DNA of 64,000 nt, taken from NCBI RefSeq assembly GCF_036182465.1, contig NZ_CP108081.1:11346001-11410000 (forward strand), written 5' to 3'. This DNA is from Streptomyces sp. NBC_00258 (GTDB lineage: Bacteria; Actinomycetota; Actinomycetes; Streptomycetales; Streptomycetaceae). The first letter of the stretch is position 1. Each line of letters starts with the position of its first letter. The notes beneath the pieces are model-generated. The model was not told where the DNA came from, searched no databases, and worked only from the letters and a program-made list of their open reading frames with translations. The position numbers and the translations under genes are program-made. This document shows, one piece after another, positions 15,215-23,822 of the stretch.

Positions 15215-16915
15215 TCAGAGTTGGCGACTGGCGACTCTCGCCGACCCCGTCCGCGTCACCATGACCGAACCCGCGGCCGGATTCCCGGCCTCCGCCCCGC
15301 GCAGCCGGTCGAGCACCGCACCGAGGTCGGCCGGAGCCTGCTCGCCCCGCCACCCGACATGCCCGTCGGGGCGGACCAGCACCAGCGGCCTCTCGTAGAG
15401 CCTCGCCGCGGCCGGATCGGCGAGGCGCAGCACCGTCAGCGGCACGCCACGATGGTGTGCGGCCTCCACCAGCGCGGACGGGTCGGCCGACCCCGAGACC
15501 ACGAGCACGAACCCGCGGCCGAAGTGGTCGAGCACCGAGCTGCCGTCGGGCAGCCATGCGTGCGGTGCGCGGCAACCGGGCCAGGTCGACGGGACGTAGT
15601 CGTCCGGCTCGTCGGGCGGCTCCGGAGTACCGTCCGGCACGCAGATCGGGGAGCCGCTGTAGCGGTATCCGAGCTGGATGCCCGTGCAGCGGAACTCCTT
15701 TCCTCTCGACCGGCGGATCGTCTCGCCCATCTCACCGCGGGCCCCGTCGCCCTCCGCGTCCGCGCGGCCGAGCGTGTCGTCGGGTGCGAGTTGGGAGTCG
15801 GACCGCCAGTTGTTCGACGCCTCCGTGACGTTGCGGACGGCGATCGGCCGCCGCTCCGACTCGTAGCTGTCGAGCAGCGTGGAGCCCGCCCAGCCCTGAA
15901 GGACCGCGGCGAGCTTCCAGCCGAGGTCGACGGCGTCGCCGATCCCGGTGTTGGCACCGAAGCCTCCCTTGGGCCACAGCAGATGCGCCGAGTCACCCGC
16001 GAGGAACACCCGCTCCGCGCGGTAGCTGCGGGCCACGACGCAGTGCCCGCTCCAGGGCTGGGCGGCGAGTATCTCCACGTCGATGGGCGCACCTACGGCT
16101 TCCTGCACCCAGGCGACCGCGTCCCCGGGCTCCGGCTCTTGCTCCAGGTAGACCGAGAGCCGCCACTCGTCCACGCCGTTGACCACCGTGATGTACGGCC
16201 TGCGTGCCGACGACAGTGTGTGGATCTGCACCGCCGGGCCGCCCAATCGCTCCCGGAGCAGGGCCGGCAGTTGCGGCGCACGGAAGTGCACCGCGAAGTT
16301 CTGGCCCTGCGCGAACATGCCCTCGAACTCGATGTCCAGTGCGCGCCGGACACCGCTGCGGCCGCCGTCACAGGCCACGAGGTACGCGCCGGCCAGTGTC
16401 TCGGACGCGCCGCTCTCCAGGTCACGCACCACGGCGAGGACACCGTCGGAGTCCTGGTCGAACGTCTCCAGACGCGTGGCGAACCTGATCTCCACCGAGG
16501 GCAGGCCTCGCGCCGTCCGTTCGAGCAACGGCAGGAACGAGAACTTGGACAGGAACGCGGGGCCCTCCGGTGTCAGCGGGCCGTACACGCCGGGAGACCG
16601 GTTCGTGACCCCGTAGTCGAACTCGGCGAGCACGTGTCCCGTCACTGACGTGGCGAACACCGTGCGGTGCGGATAGTCCGTGGGCGGTGCCGACTCCGCG
16701 CGCGCCTCTTCCGCACAGCCCCAGCGCCGAAGGTGTTCCATGGTGCGGGAGAAGATCGCCTCGCCCGCCGGGAAGGGCACGCGGCCGTCACCTTGGTCGA
16801 TCACCGTCACCGGCACACCGCGCCACCCCAGCTCGATCGCGAGCGAGAGGCCCACGGGGCCCGCCCCGACGACCAGGACACGCCGGGATCCGGCTCTTTC
16901 GTTGCGGTCAGACAC
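15215..16915 (-). CDS. FAD-dependent aromatic hydroxylase (PheA/TfdB/MhpA type)
   Basis: This 566-residue class A flavoprotein monooxygenase has the dinucleotide motif RVLVVGAGPVGLSLAIELG (residues 13-31). The DG motif is in AYLVACDGGRSGVRRALD and the GD motif in RVFLAGDSAHLLWPKGGFG. A C-terminal thioredoxin-like domain is suggested by LVLVRPDGHVGWRGEQ near 525-540. Such enzymes hydroxylate phenolic rings using NAD(P)H and O2. It diverges from a gene set containing VOC, FAH and bicupin enzymes, so it probably performs the first ring hydroxylation for them. The short divergent region (16916-17087) carries an inverted pair of a 10-bp motif. Confidence 0.87.
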   Translation of the reverse strand: MSDRNERAGSRRVLVVGAGPVGLSLAIELGWRGVPVTVIDQGDGRVPFPAGEAIFSRTMEHLRRWGCAEEARAESAPPTDYPHRTVFATSVTGHVLAEFDYGVTNRSPGVYGPLTPEGPAFLSKFSFLPLLERTARGLPSVEIRFATRLETFDQDSDGVLAVVRDLESGASETLAGAYLVACDGGRSGVRRALDIEFEGMFAQGQNFAVHFRAPQLPALLRERLGGPAVQIHTLSSARRPYITVVNGVDEWRLSVYLEQEPEPGDAVAWVQEAVGAPIDVEILAAQPWSGHCVVARSYRAERVFLAGDSAHLLWPKGGFGANTGIGDAVDLGWKLAAVLQGWAGSTLLDSYESERRPIAVRNVTEASNNWRSDSQLAPDDTLGRADAEGDGARGEMGETIRRSRGKEFRCTGIQLGYRYSGSPICVPDGTPEPPDEPDDYVPSTWPGCRAPHAWLPDGSSVLDHFGRGFVLVVSGSADPSALVEAAHHRGVPLTVLRLADPAAARLYERPLVLVRPDGHVGWRGEQAPADLGAVLDRLRGAEAGNPAAGSVMVTRTGSARVASRQL

Positions 16916-16962
16916 AGGGGACCTGCCTTCCTGAACACGGGTCGGGTCAGTCGCGACCCAAA

Positions 16963-17074
16963 CTCTTGAACTCGAGTCAGACTCGCATGTTCAGGCAGTT
17001 TTGTGGAATAGCAAGATGGATCAGGCATCTGTCGACAGGGTGGCTGCAGTGCTACGCTGACCCCAGTTCAAGAG
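16963..17074. promoter_or_regulatory. Divergent promoter region with paired AGTTCAAGAG sites
   Basis: AGTTCAAGAG occurs on the minus strand at 16963-16972 and on the plus strand at 17065-17074. Each copy sits just upstream of one of the two divergent genes, at 48 and 14 bases from their starts. A third copy (extended CCAGTTCAAGAG) lies at 41337-41348. A shared regulator is inferred. Confidence 0.35.
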
Positions 17075-17087
17075 ATAGGAGAACGTC

Positions 17088-17525
17088 GTGGTGTCTCCGG
17101 CTGATCGAAGCGATGATGTGGGCCACTGTCGGGCTCTGGTCGTCAGCTACCACCGCGACATCGACAGTGGCCGGGCCACCGCCGGGATCGGCGCGTTCGC
17201 CGCCGACGCCGAGTTCGAGGCACACGGCCGGGTCTTCCGCGGCCGGGACGAGATACTCGGCTTCCTCAAGGCGCGAGAGGCCGACACCGGACGACAGACC
17301 GCCCATGTGCTCGCCAACGAGGTCGTCACCGGTCAGGACGACGATGACGACGGAAGTGGCCACAAGCGGGTCGAGTTGCAGGCCATGGTTCTGCTGCACG
17401 TCCGGCAACCCGACGGCGCCTATGTCTTGGACCGCGTCCTCACCACCGTTCACCGGTTCCGCCACTCCGGCGGGGAGTGGCGGATCACGCACCGCACCTC
17501 GAGGCCGCTGCACCCCAACGTCTGA
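17088..17525 (+). CDS. NTF2/SnoaL-like protein
   Basis: The product has 145 residues. The N-terminal helical part contains VVSYHRDIDSGRATAGIGAF, and the strand-rich part ends HRFRHSGGEWRITHRTSRPL, as in SnoaL-like and ring-hydroxylating-dioxygenase-beta-like small proteins. Its catalytic role is unknown. GTG at 17088 follows AGGAGA at 17077-17082. It is the first gene of the plus-strand operon and is followed after 20 bases by the VOC protein gene, which suggests a helper or isomerase role in the same pathway. Confidence 0.75.
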   Translation: MVSPADRSDDVGHCRALVVSYHRDIDSGRATAGIGAFAADAEFEAHGRVFRGRDEILGFLKAREADTGRQTAHVLANEVVTGQDDDDDGSGHKRVELQAMVLLHVRQPDGAYVLDRVLTTVHRFRHSGGEWRITHRTSRPLHPNV

Positions 17526-17545
17526 CGGGCAAGGAGTCCCTCACG

Positions 17546-18193
17546 ATGACGACCACCCCCCAGAGCGCTGCCGCCCCCGCGGCCACCGAGACACAAGCCG
17601 TCGCGCTGCAGATAGCCGAAGTCGTGCTCAAGACCGGCCGCTACGACGACATGGCCGCCTTCTACACACACGTACTGGGACACGGACCGTTCTACGAGCG
17701 GACCCCCGAGCCCGACGCCCCGCCGCGTCCCGCGGGGATGCCCGAGCGAGCGGTCGATGTCCGACTGGGCTTCTTCCGCGTGCACGACGCCCCGCACAGC
17801 AGCCAGGTCCTCGCGCTGTTCGGCATCGACAGCCTGATCGGGACCGATGCCTCCGGGCCGGGCCTGCATCACTTCCAGTTCGGTGCCGGCTCGCTCGGTG
17901 AACTGGTCACCCAGTTCGAGCACATGGCGTCCATCGGTGCGCGCCCACACCGTGCCGCCAACCACGGCCAGGCCACCAGCTTCTACTACCGCGACCCGGA
18001 CAGGAACATCGTCGAGTTCTCCTGCGCCAACTTCGCCACCACCGAGGAGGAGGTGGCCTTCATGTCCGGCCCCGCCTTCGCGGCGAACCCCTCCGGCCTG
18101 GAGCTCAACCCCGACCGCTTCGTCGCCCGCTACCGCGCCGGTGACCCCCAGGACGAGCTGCTGCGCCTGGACAACCAGGCGGTGGCCCTGTGA
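17546..18193 (+). CDS. VOC-family protein (extradiol dioxygenase-like)
   Basis: The protein has 215 residues from the ATG at 17546, which follows AAGGAG by 9 bases. It resembles single-domain vicinal-oxygen-chelate dioxygenases: IAEVVLKTGRYDDMAAFYTHVLG, then GLHHFQFG and DPDRNIVEFSC. In extradiol enzymes the metal ligands are His, His and Glu. Here the second and third are present, but the first position is Glu25 (family HVVL-type motif changed to EVVL). Either the metal site is altered or the protein is not a classical ring-cleaver. Its stop overlaps the GTG of the FAH gene, so the two are coupled. Confidence 0.8.
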   Translation: MTTTPQSAAAPAATETQAVALQIAEVVLKTGRYDDMAAFYTHVLGHGPFYERTPEPDAPPRPAGMPERAVDVRLGFFRVHDAPHSSQVLALFGIDSLIGTDASGPGLHHFQFGAGSLGELVTQFEHMASIGARPHRAANHGQATSFYYRDPDRNIVEFSCANFATTEEEVAFMSGPAFAANPSGLELNPDRFVARYRAGDPQDELLRLDNQAVAL

Positions 18194-19029
18194 CCAGGCT
18201 CGTCAGCACGGCCAAGGGGATCGGCAGGATGGAGGACGACGGCGAGACCGTGGCCCTCCTCGACCTCGACGCGACCGACCTCGGTGCCGCCCTGCAGTCC
18301 GGCCTCGACATCGCGTCCATCGCCACGGCCGTGGTCCGCGACCGGGTACCCCTGGCCCAGGCCCAGCTCGTCGCGCCCGTCCCCAGGCCCTCCAAGATCT
18401 GGGCGGTGGGTTACGCCTACGCCGGTCACCGCACGGAGGTGGGGTACGCCGGCACGGCGGAGGATCCGGTCATCTTCCTGAAGGCCCCGTCCTCGGTGAT
18501 CGGCACGGGAGAGCGGATCCGCCTCCCGAAGGCGGCCCCGGACGAGGTCGACTACGAAGGCGAACTCGCGGTCGTCATCGGCAGGCGCGCGACCGACGTG
18601 CCGGAGGCGGACGCGTACTCGTTCGTCGCCGGCTTCACGATCTGCAACGACGTCAGCGCGCGCGATGTCCAGAAGGGACGCGTTCCCGGCCGGGCCGCCA
18701 ACGTCACCGCGGCCAAGAGCTTCGACACCTTCACCCCCATGGGCCCCGCCCTGGCCACGCTCGACGAGTTCGCCGATCCTGATGACCTGCACCTGCGCAC
18801 CTGGGTCGCAGGCGAGCTCCGCCAGGACGCGCGTACCTCCCAGCTCATCCACCCGGTTCCCGCGCTCGTCTCGTACCTGTCGCGGCAGACGACCCTCGAA
18901 CCCGGCGACGTGATAGCCACCGGAACCCCGGCCGGAGTGGGGCACAAACGAGGCCTGTTCCTGCGGTCCGGGGACGAGGTCCGGATCGAGATCGAGGGCA
19001 TCGGCACCCTCGCGAACACCTGCGCCTGA
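18190..19029 (+). CDS. Fumarylacetoacetate hydrolase-family protein
   Basis: This 279-residue FAH-fold enzyme starts at GTG 18190, inside the previous stop. The metal-binding carboxylates are the Glu pair in VDYEGELAVVIG and the Asp in CNDVSARDVQ. The substrate loop LIHPVPALVSYLS and the TGTPAGVGHKR motif are conserved. Family members hydrolyse or decarboxylate beta-diketo and oxo acids formed by aromatic ring cleavage. It should act on the ring-opened product in this gene set. It differs from the second FAH gene at 50273, which belongs to the gentisate pathway. Confidence 0.87.
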   Translation: MTRLVSTAKGIGRMEDDGETVALLDLDATDLGAALQSGLDIASIATAVVRDRVPLAQAQLVAPVPRPSKIWAVGYAYAGHRTEVGYAGTAEDPVIFLKAPSSVIGTGERIRLPKAAPDEVDYEGELAVVIGRRATDVPEADAYSFVAGFTICNDVSARDVQKGRVPGRAANVTAAKSFDTFTPMGPALATLDEFADPDDLHLRTWVAGELRQDARTSQLIHPVPALVSYLSRQTTLEPGDVIATGTPAGVGHKRGLFLRSGDEVRIEIEGIGTLANTCA

Positions 19030-19139
19030 CGCGCGGAGGCCGTCCTGAGGATGCCGGAGCCGTGGCGTCCTGGAAGTCGGCAAAAGTCAATTCTGGCGGC
19101 CATCGCAGGTGCGAGGGCCCAGTCGTAGGAGGCAATCAG

Positions 19140-19883
19140 GTGACCAGCGATCCCAAGAGCAGTTTCGGCGGCGGAAACCCGTGGGACCACATTCAGCCGT
19201 GGGACGAGGAGATTTTCGGGAAGGAAGTCCACGACAGCACCCTGCAGAACAAGTGGGGAACCGCCGTGTCGATCGCCGGCGGGCTGCCCTACATCTGGAG
19301 GGAACTGGCCCGGCCGATCTCCGAAATCGTCTATGGCCTCCTCGAACTCCGCGCCGGAGACAAGGTCCTGCTCATCGGCGAGGGCATCGCCCCCGCGGGG
19401 TGGGTGGAAGACATGCGGGAGATCGTGGGACCGGACGGCGTCGTCGATGAGGTGGAGATCATCCACGAGGGCCGGAAGGCGGTCCTGGGCAAGCTCCCCG
19501 GGCGGAACGGCCAGACCGGCTGCTGGCGCTGGGACTACGCCGACTCGAAGGCCGACGAGCAGTACGACTGCGTCGCGGTGCTCCAGGCGACCCAGCACTG
19601 CGACGACTGGGAAGAGGCGGCCAGGGACCTGCTGCGCGTGATGAAGCCGGGCCGCCGCATCGTGCTGGCCGAGTCGGTTCTGAAGGGGCCGACGTTCACC
19701 GCGCGCATCAACTCCGACGTCCATCTCCGGCAATGGTTCGACAAGCTGTTTCAGCAGGTCTCCGTGGAAGACATTCCCTACTGGTCCGGCGAGGAGGTCC
19801 GCGAAGCATTCGGGGACACCGTCGACAGTCCGCAGTTGCTGGAATGGCGCGGAATCGAGATGTTCTGGGGTCGAAAGAAGTAA
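19140..19883 (+). CDS. SAM-dependent methyltransferase-like protein
   Basis: GTG at 19140 is preceded by TAGGAGG with ideal spacing; an upstream ATG at 19062 has none. The product has 247 residues. A class I methyltransferase core is suggested by DKVLLIGEGIAPAGWVEDMR, followed by an acidic strand end (VDEVEIIHEG), a DCVAVLQATQHCDDWEEA segment and LLRVMKPGRRIVLAES, the usual post-motif III pattern. The glycine motif is looser than normal, and FGGGNPWDHIQPWDEEIFG at the N-terminus is unusual. The substrate is unknown. Its position between FAH and bicupin genes suggests O- or C-methylation of a pathway intermediate, or a lost-activity homologue. Confidence 0.65.
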   Translation: MTSDPKSSFGGGNPWDHIQPWDEEIFGKEVHDSTLQNKWGTAVSIAGGLPYIWRELARPISEIVYGLLELRAGDKVLLIGEGIAPAGWVEDMREIVGPDGVVDEVEIIHEGRKAVLGKLPGRNGQTGCWRWDYADSKADEQYDCVAVLQATQHCDDWEEAARDLLRVMKPGRRIVLAESVLKGPTFTARINSDVHLRQWFDKLFQQVSVEDIPYWSGEEVREAFGDTVDSPQLLEWRGIEMFWGRKK

Positions 19884-20002
19884 CAGCGCCGGCAGCACCG
19901 AAATCGTTCCGAAGAGACCCCGATCCTGCCGAGTTCCGGCAGCGGGATCGGCTGACAACCTGAGCCGCATTGAGCGACGCCACCCCGAATGAGGAGGTTG
20001 CC

Positions 20003-20995
20003 GTGAGTGTCAAAGAGGACCTCATGGTCATGGCATCGGACCAGCCGCTGCAGAGCGTCGTCCGCGACGAGCACCTGCTGCTGGCGCCGCCGCATCCGTC
20101 CAAGGTGCCCATGAAACTGTGGGACGAGCAGCCGCCACTGACGGTGGTGCATTACCCGCAGGAGTACCAGGCAGAGGCGTTCGCCCCGCCGCGCGGTGTG
20201 TACGAGAACGACGAACTCCGCGTCGAGTGGCAGAAGATGGACGGCCGGCAGCCCTTCTATCACCGCAACTGCGACGTGGACGAGCTCTCCTACCAGATCG
20301 CCGGCGAGCGCACCCTGATGACCGAACTCGGCGTGGTCGAGCACCGGCCCGGCGAGTTCTCCCGCATCCCCCGGGGCGTGGCCCACGACAACTACGGCCG
20401 CGCCGCAAGCCACCTGCTGTTCTACATCCCCGCGCCGGTCGCCGAGCTGGTGCCGGCCCAGCGTGAGTCCCAGGCGGTGTTCCCTCCCTTTCCCGGCTGG
20501 CAGCCCGCCCCGGCCAACGAAGCCGTCAGCTGGAACCTGGGCACACCCGGTCGCGACATCACCATCTTCGGGGTCGACGAACAGCAGCTGCTCGAACATG
20601 TTCACAATGACGACCGCCGGCTGCAGGTACTGCGCCCCGAACGTTCCCAGGACACCACCTGGCTGTACGGCACCGACCGCGTCCGCATCGGCCTCGTCAA
20701 CATCGTGCCCGGCGGTGAACGCCGCTACCGCCGCACCCTCGACGCCGACGAGATCCAGTACCAGGCCAACGGCCACCGCACCCTGATCACCCAGCACGGC
20801 CTGGTCGACCTCGAGCCCGGCGACTTCGTGCGCATCCCGCTCGGGATCTCGTACGCCAGTGTCGCGACCGAGGCGGGTGACTATGTCAGCCTGCTCTCGC
20901 GCAGCGAGGTTCCGCAGGTCGCCAAGACCTCCCGTACCGCCGACCAGTACTCGCCCGAACGGCTCGCGGCCCTCACCGCGGAGGTCCGCTCATGA
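20003..20995 (+). CDS. Bicupin homogentisate 1,2-dioxygenase-like protein
   Basis: GTG at 20003 follows GAGGAGG at 19991-19997; a TTG at 19970 is rejected. The protein has 330 residues with two cupin domains. The first has a plausible iron site in PFYHRNCDVDELSYQIAGER and RIPRGVAHDNYG, giving His87, Glu94 and His128, as in homogentisate dioxygenases. The second (VPGGERRYRRTLDADEIQYQ, then DFVRIPLGISYA) keeps the fold but lacks the histidines. Homogentisate dioxygenases are normally about 400 residues or more, so this is a shorter relative. It probably cleaves a hydroquinone-type ring. Its stop overlaps the next gene (ATGA). Confidence 0.7.
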   Translation: MSVKEDLMVMASDQPLQSVVRDEHLLLAPPHPSKVPMKLWDEQPPLTVVHYPQEYQAEAFAPPRGVYENDELRVEWQKMDGRQPFYHRNCDVDELSYQIAGERTLMTELGVVEHRPGEFSRIPRGVAHDNYGRAASHLLFYIPAPVAELVPAQRESQAVFPPFPGWQPAPANEAVSWNLGTPGRDITIFGVDEQQLLEHVHNDDRRLQVLRPERSQDTTWLYGTDRVRIGLVNIVPGGERRYRRTLDADEIQYQANGHRTLITQHGLVDLEPGDFVRIPLGISYASVATEAGDYVSLLSRSEVPQVAKTSRTADQYSPERLAALTAEVRS

Positions 20996-22092
20996 CCACG
21001 ATGCTTGCCCTGCGCGCCCATCGTGACGCCAGCACCCTGGTCCTGGAGGACATCCCCGTTCCCGAGCCCGGTCCGATGGACGTCGTCGTGCGGGTCGCCT
21101 CCGCCGGCCTGGCCCCGGGGATCATGCGCCTGCTCAAAATGGGCGCGTTCAAGCATCTGCCGACCACCCTCGGCTTCGAGGCCGCCGGCACCATCGCCGC
21201 CGTCGGCAACGACGCCACCGGCGTCCGCGTCGGTGACCGGGTCAGGGCGCACACCCTCCTGAACTGCCGCACCTGCATCTACTGCCGTACCGACCGCGAC
21301 ATGATGTGCCCGCAGCAGTCCATGATGGGCTACGCCGCCTTCAACGACTCCTCGATGCCCCTCTACGACGAGTACCACAACGGCGTGCTCGCCGAATACG
21401 TACGCATCCCGTACTGGCTGGTCGACCCGCTGCCGGAATCCGTCGGCTTCGACGTCGCCGCCAAGGTTCTCACCATGGGCAACGCGGTACGCGCGCTCAA
21501 GTGGGCCGAGCTGCCGATGGGATCCACCGTCGTCGTCACCGCCGCGACCGGTGCCATGGGCACCGCGACGGTCAAGCTCGCGAAGCACTTCGGTGTCGCC
21601 GACCTCATCCTCGTCGGCCGCCACAGAGACCGGCTCAAGGCCGTCGCCGGGCTGGCCGGTGGCATCCCGACCAGCGTCGTCGCCCTGGACGAACTCCCCG
21701 ACGACTGGGCGGCCACCGGCGCGCTCGCCGGCCGGCTGCGTGAACTGGCACCCGGCGGAGCACACGCGGTCCTCGACTACGTTCCCGACGGGCCGGTCAC
21801 AGGTCAGGCCATGGCCGGGGTCGCGACCGGCGGCGCACTGGTGCACATGGGAGGCAACATGACGCCGCTGCAGCAGTCACCGATGGCACTCATGATGAAC
21901 ATGTGGCGGTTCGTCGGGACCCGCGCCTGTACCCGCAACGACGCGCTGGAAGTCCTGCGCCTGCTGGAGACCGGTGCCCTCACCGCAGACGAGCTCATCA
22001 CCCATCGGTTCCCGCTCAGCGAAGTGATGGGGGCCGTCGACGCCGTCCAACGCCGCGACGAACCCATGTGGATGCCCGTGATCAATCCCTGA
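20992..22092 (+). CDS. Zinc-type alcohol dehydrogenase-like MDR protein
   Basis: The protein has 366 residues. The structural-zinc cluster is intact: NCRTCIYCRTDRDMMC gives four cysteines spaced C-x2-C-x2-C-x7-C near residues 87-102. The Rossmann part is TVVVTAATGAMGTATVKLAKHFG (about 180-202). The usual catalytic Cys near position 40 is not seen (AGLAPGIMRLLKMGAF), so classical zinc alcohol oxidation is uncertain. It is coupled by ATGA to the bicupin gene and probably reduces or oxidises a pathway intermediate. Confidence 0.82.
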   Translation: MTTMLALRAHRDASTLVLEDIPVPEPGPMDVVVRVASAGLAPGIMRLLKMGAFKHLPTTLGFEAAGTIAAVGNDATGVRVGDRVRAHTLLNCRTCIYCRTDRDMMCPQQSMMGYAAFNDSSMPLYDEYHNGVLAEYVRIPYWLVDPLPESVGFDVAAKVLTMGNAVRALKWAELPMGSTVVVTAATGAMGTATVKLAKHFGVADLILVGRHRDRLKAVAGLAGGIPTSVVALDELPDDWAATGALAGRLRELAPGGAHAVLDYVPDGPVTGQAMAGVATGGALVHMGGNMTPLQQSPMALMMNMWRFVGTRACTRNDALEVLRLLETGALTADELITHRFPLSEVMGAVDAVQRRDEPMWMPVINP

Positions 22093-22159
22093 TCCTGGGC
22101 ACGAGTCCGTCATCGTGTGCCGCGAAGCCATCGAGGATCCAGCGAGAGGAAACCGGAAA

Positions 22160-23044
22160 GTGTCCGAAACGGAAGCCGTACACAGCGAAGAGCCGCCCCT
22201 GCTCGCGGTGATCGGGGCGGCCGGACTCTGTGGCAGGTATGTGTTGGAGGCGGCGCGGCGAGCTTCGTTCAGGGTCCGTGCGGTCGTGCACGGGCCGGCG
22301 GGCCGTGAACGGGTGGCCGCCCTGGGCGCCGACGAGATCGTCGAGGCCGATCTCGCGGAGCCCGACTCCGTCCGCCGGGCGGTGAAGGACGTCGACTCCG
22401 TGTTCATGATCCCGCCGGCGTTCCACCCGGAGGAGGACGTCTTCGCGATCAGGGCGCTGGAGGCGGCCGAGAACGCGGGCGCGCGACGGTTCGTGTACCT
22501 GTCCGTCCTCCACCCGCACACCCCCGGGCTCCGTCACCACCTGCGCAAGGCCAACGCCGAGGCCGCTGTGCGGGGTTCGGACCTGGACTGGACGATCCTC
22601 CAGCCCTCGATGTTCGCCCAGATCGTCCTGTCGACGTGGGGGAGGGCTCCCGCCGGGCAGGTCGACGTGCCGTTCGACGTCGATCACCGGTTCTCCTTCA
22701 TCGACCTGCGTGAGCTCGCGGAAGTCGGCGTCAAGGTGCTGTCCGAGCAGGGCCACGACTCGGCGACCTACGAGCTGGCGGGACCCACCACCACGCCGGC
22801 CGAGGCCCTGCGCATCGCGGGACGTGCCCGAGGCGTGGAGCTCGAGGCGCGGACAATCGACTGGGCAAAGGCGCCGCTCCCGCCAGGGGTGGAGGACGAT
22901 CCGTCCCGGGGCCCCGACATGCGTGCCATGTGGCAGGACTACGACCGGCACGGCCTGCACGGCAACAGCAACGTCCTGCGGATGCTGCTCGGCCGCGAAC
23001 CGGCGTCCTTCGCGGAAGCGGCCGCCGCGTTCGACGTCCCCTGA
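22160..23044 (+). CDS. NmrA-like NAD(P)-binding protein
   Basis: The chosen GTG at 22160 follows AGAGGA; the product has 294 residues. The N-terminal Rossmann motif LLAVIGAAGLCGRYVLEAARR is of atypical-SDR (NmrA/HSCARG) type, and the FMIPPAFHPEEDVFAIRALEAAENAGARRFVYLS region is the family hallmark. No YxxxK catalytic pair is evident. Relatives act as redox sensors or as quinone or isoflavone-type reductases. It ends the plus-strand gene set, 67 bases after the dehydrogenase, and is followed by a terminator hairpin. Confidence 0.82.
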   Translation: MSETEAVHSEEPPLLAVIGAAGLCGRYVLEAARRASFRVRAVVHGPAGRERVAALGADEIVEADLAEPDSVRRAVKDVDSVFMIPPAFHPEEDVFAIRALEAAENAGARRFVYLSVLHPHTPGLRHHLRKANAEAAVRGSDLDWTILQPSMFAQIVLSTWGRAPAGQVDVPFDVDHRFSFIDLRELAEVGVKVLSEQGHDSATYELAGPTTTPAEALRIAGRARGVELEARTIDWAKAPLPPGVEDDPSRGPDMRAMWQDYDRHGLHGNSNVLRMLLGREPASFAEAAAAFDVP

Positions 23045-23081
23045 GACCCCGCATCGTGCCCAGGATCACCCGCAATCCGTG

Positions 23082-23110
23082 ACGGCCCGCCGGAAGAACG
23101 GGCGGGCCGT
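23082..23110 (+). terminator. Hairpin terminator after the NmrA gene
   Basis: ACGGCCCGCC at 23082-23091 pairs perfectly with GGCGGGCCGT at 23101-23110 (9-base loop), 38 bases after the stop. Confidence 0.75.
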
Positions 23111-23271
23111 TCCGACGGCATGTGCCGGAGCGATCACCTGGATCCCGCCGAGGCGCCGTCGTCCGCCTCCGGCCACTCAGCGGAGATCTCAAAGGAAGTT
23201 CGATCGTCTGACGACGTCAACCTGAAGTGGAAAATCGCCACCGTCACCAGCGAAGAAGGAGACGCTGACAC

Positions 23272-23760
23272 GTGTCTGTTTCGAAGAAGGGCCAATTCGG
23301 CCGAGGGATGCCGCTTGACGGACGTTGGACCACAGCGGAACGAAAGGACACCCCGCTCCTCGTGGGCCTGCACGGTGGCGGTTACGACAGCCGCTACTTC
23401 GACGCGCCCGGTTCCTCACTGCTCAGCCGGGCAGCTGCCGCGGGCTTCCCGGCCCTCGCGCTCACGCGCCCCGGCCATCCCGCCGACGAGGAGTCCGCTC
23501 GCCGGCAACCGTCGTTCGCCGAGGCCGCTGTCATCATCGCCGAAGCGATCGCCGATGCCTGGCAGCAGCTGGGCGACGGACGCCCCGGCGTCGTGCTGCT
23601 CGGCCATTCGATCGGCGGAGCGATCGCCGTGCACATAGCGACTGCCCGGACACTCACGTGGCCGTTGCTCGGGCTGACCGTCTCCGGTGTGGGTGACGTC
23701 ATCTCGCCCCGCGCCCAGTGCTCTACGGTCCGGACTGGACGCTGGACAACGGGGCGCTGA
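23272..23760 (+). pseudogene. Broken alpha/beta hydrolase gene
   Basis: GTG at 23272 follows AAGGAGA. The first 145 or so residues are a normal hydrolase start: oxyanion loop VGLHGGGYDSRYFD and nucleophile elbow VVLLGHSIGGAIAVH. After SGVGDVISPRAQ the frame ends in unrelated residues. In another frame the same bases (23721-23780) read LYGPDWTLDNGALTGA, which fits the expected continuation of the family. So a frameshift occurred and the C-terminal half, with the catalytic His, has been lost by deletion. Intact relatives are about 280-300 residues. The remains abut the convergent TetR gene. Confidence 0.6.
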
Positions 23761-23822
23761 CCGGGGCCGCCGATGGCAGTCCCTGACCACCGCCAACGCC
23801 CACCGCCTGCTGCCCCGCCTGG

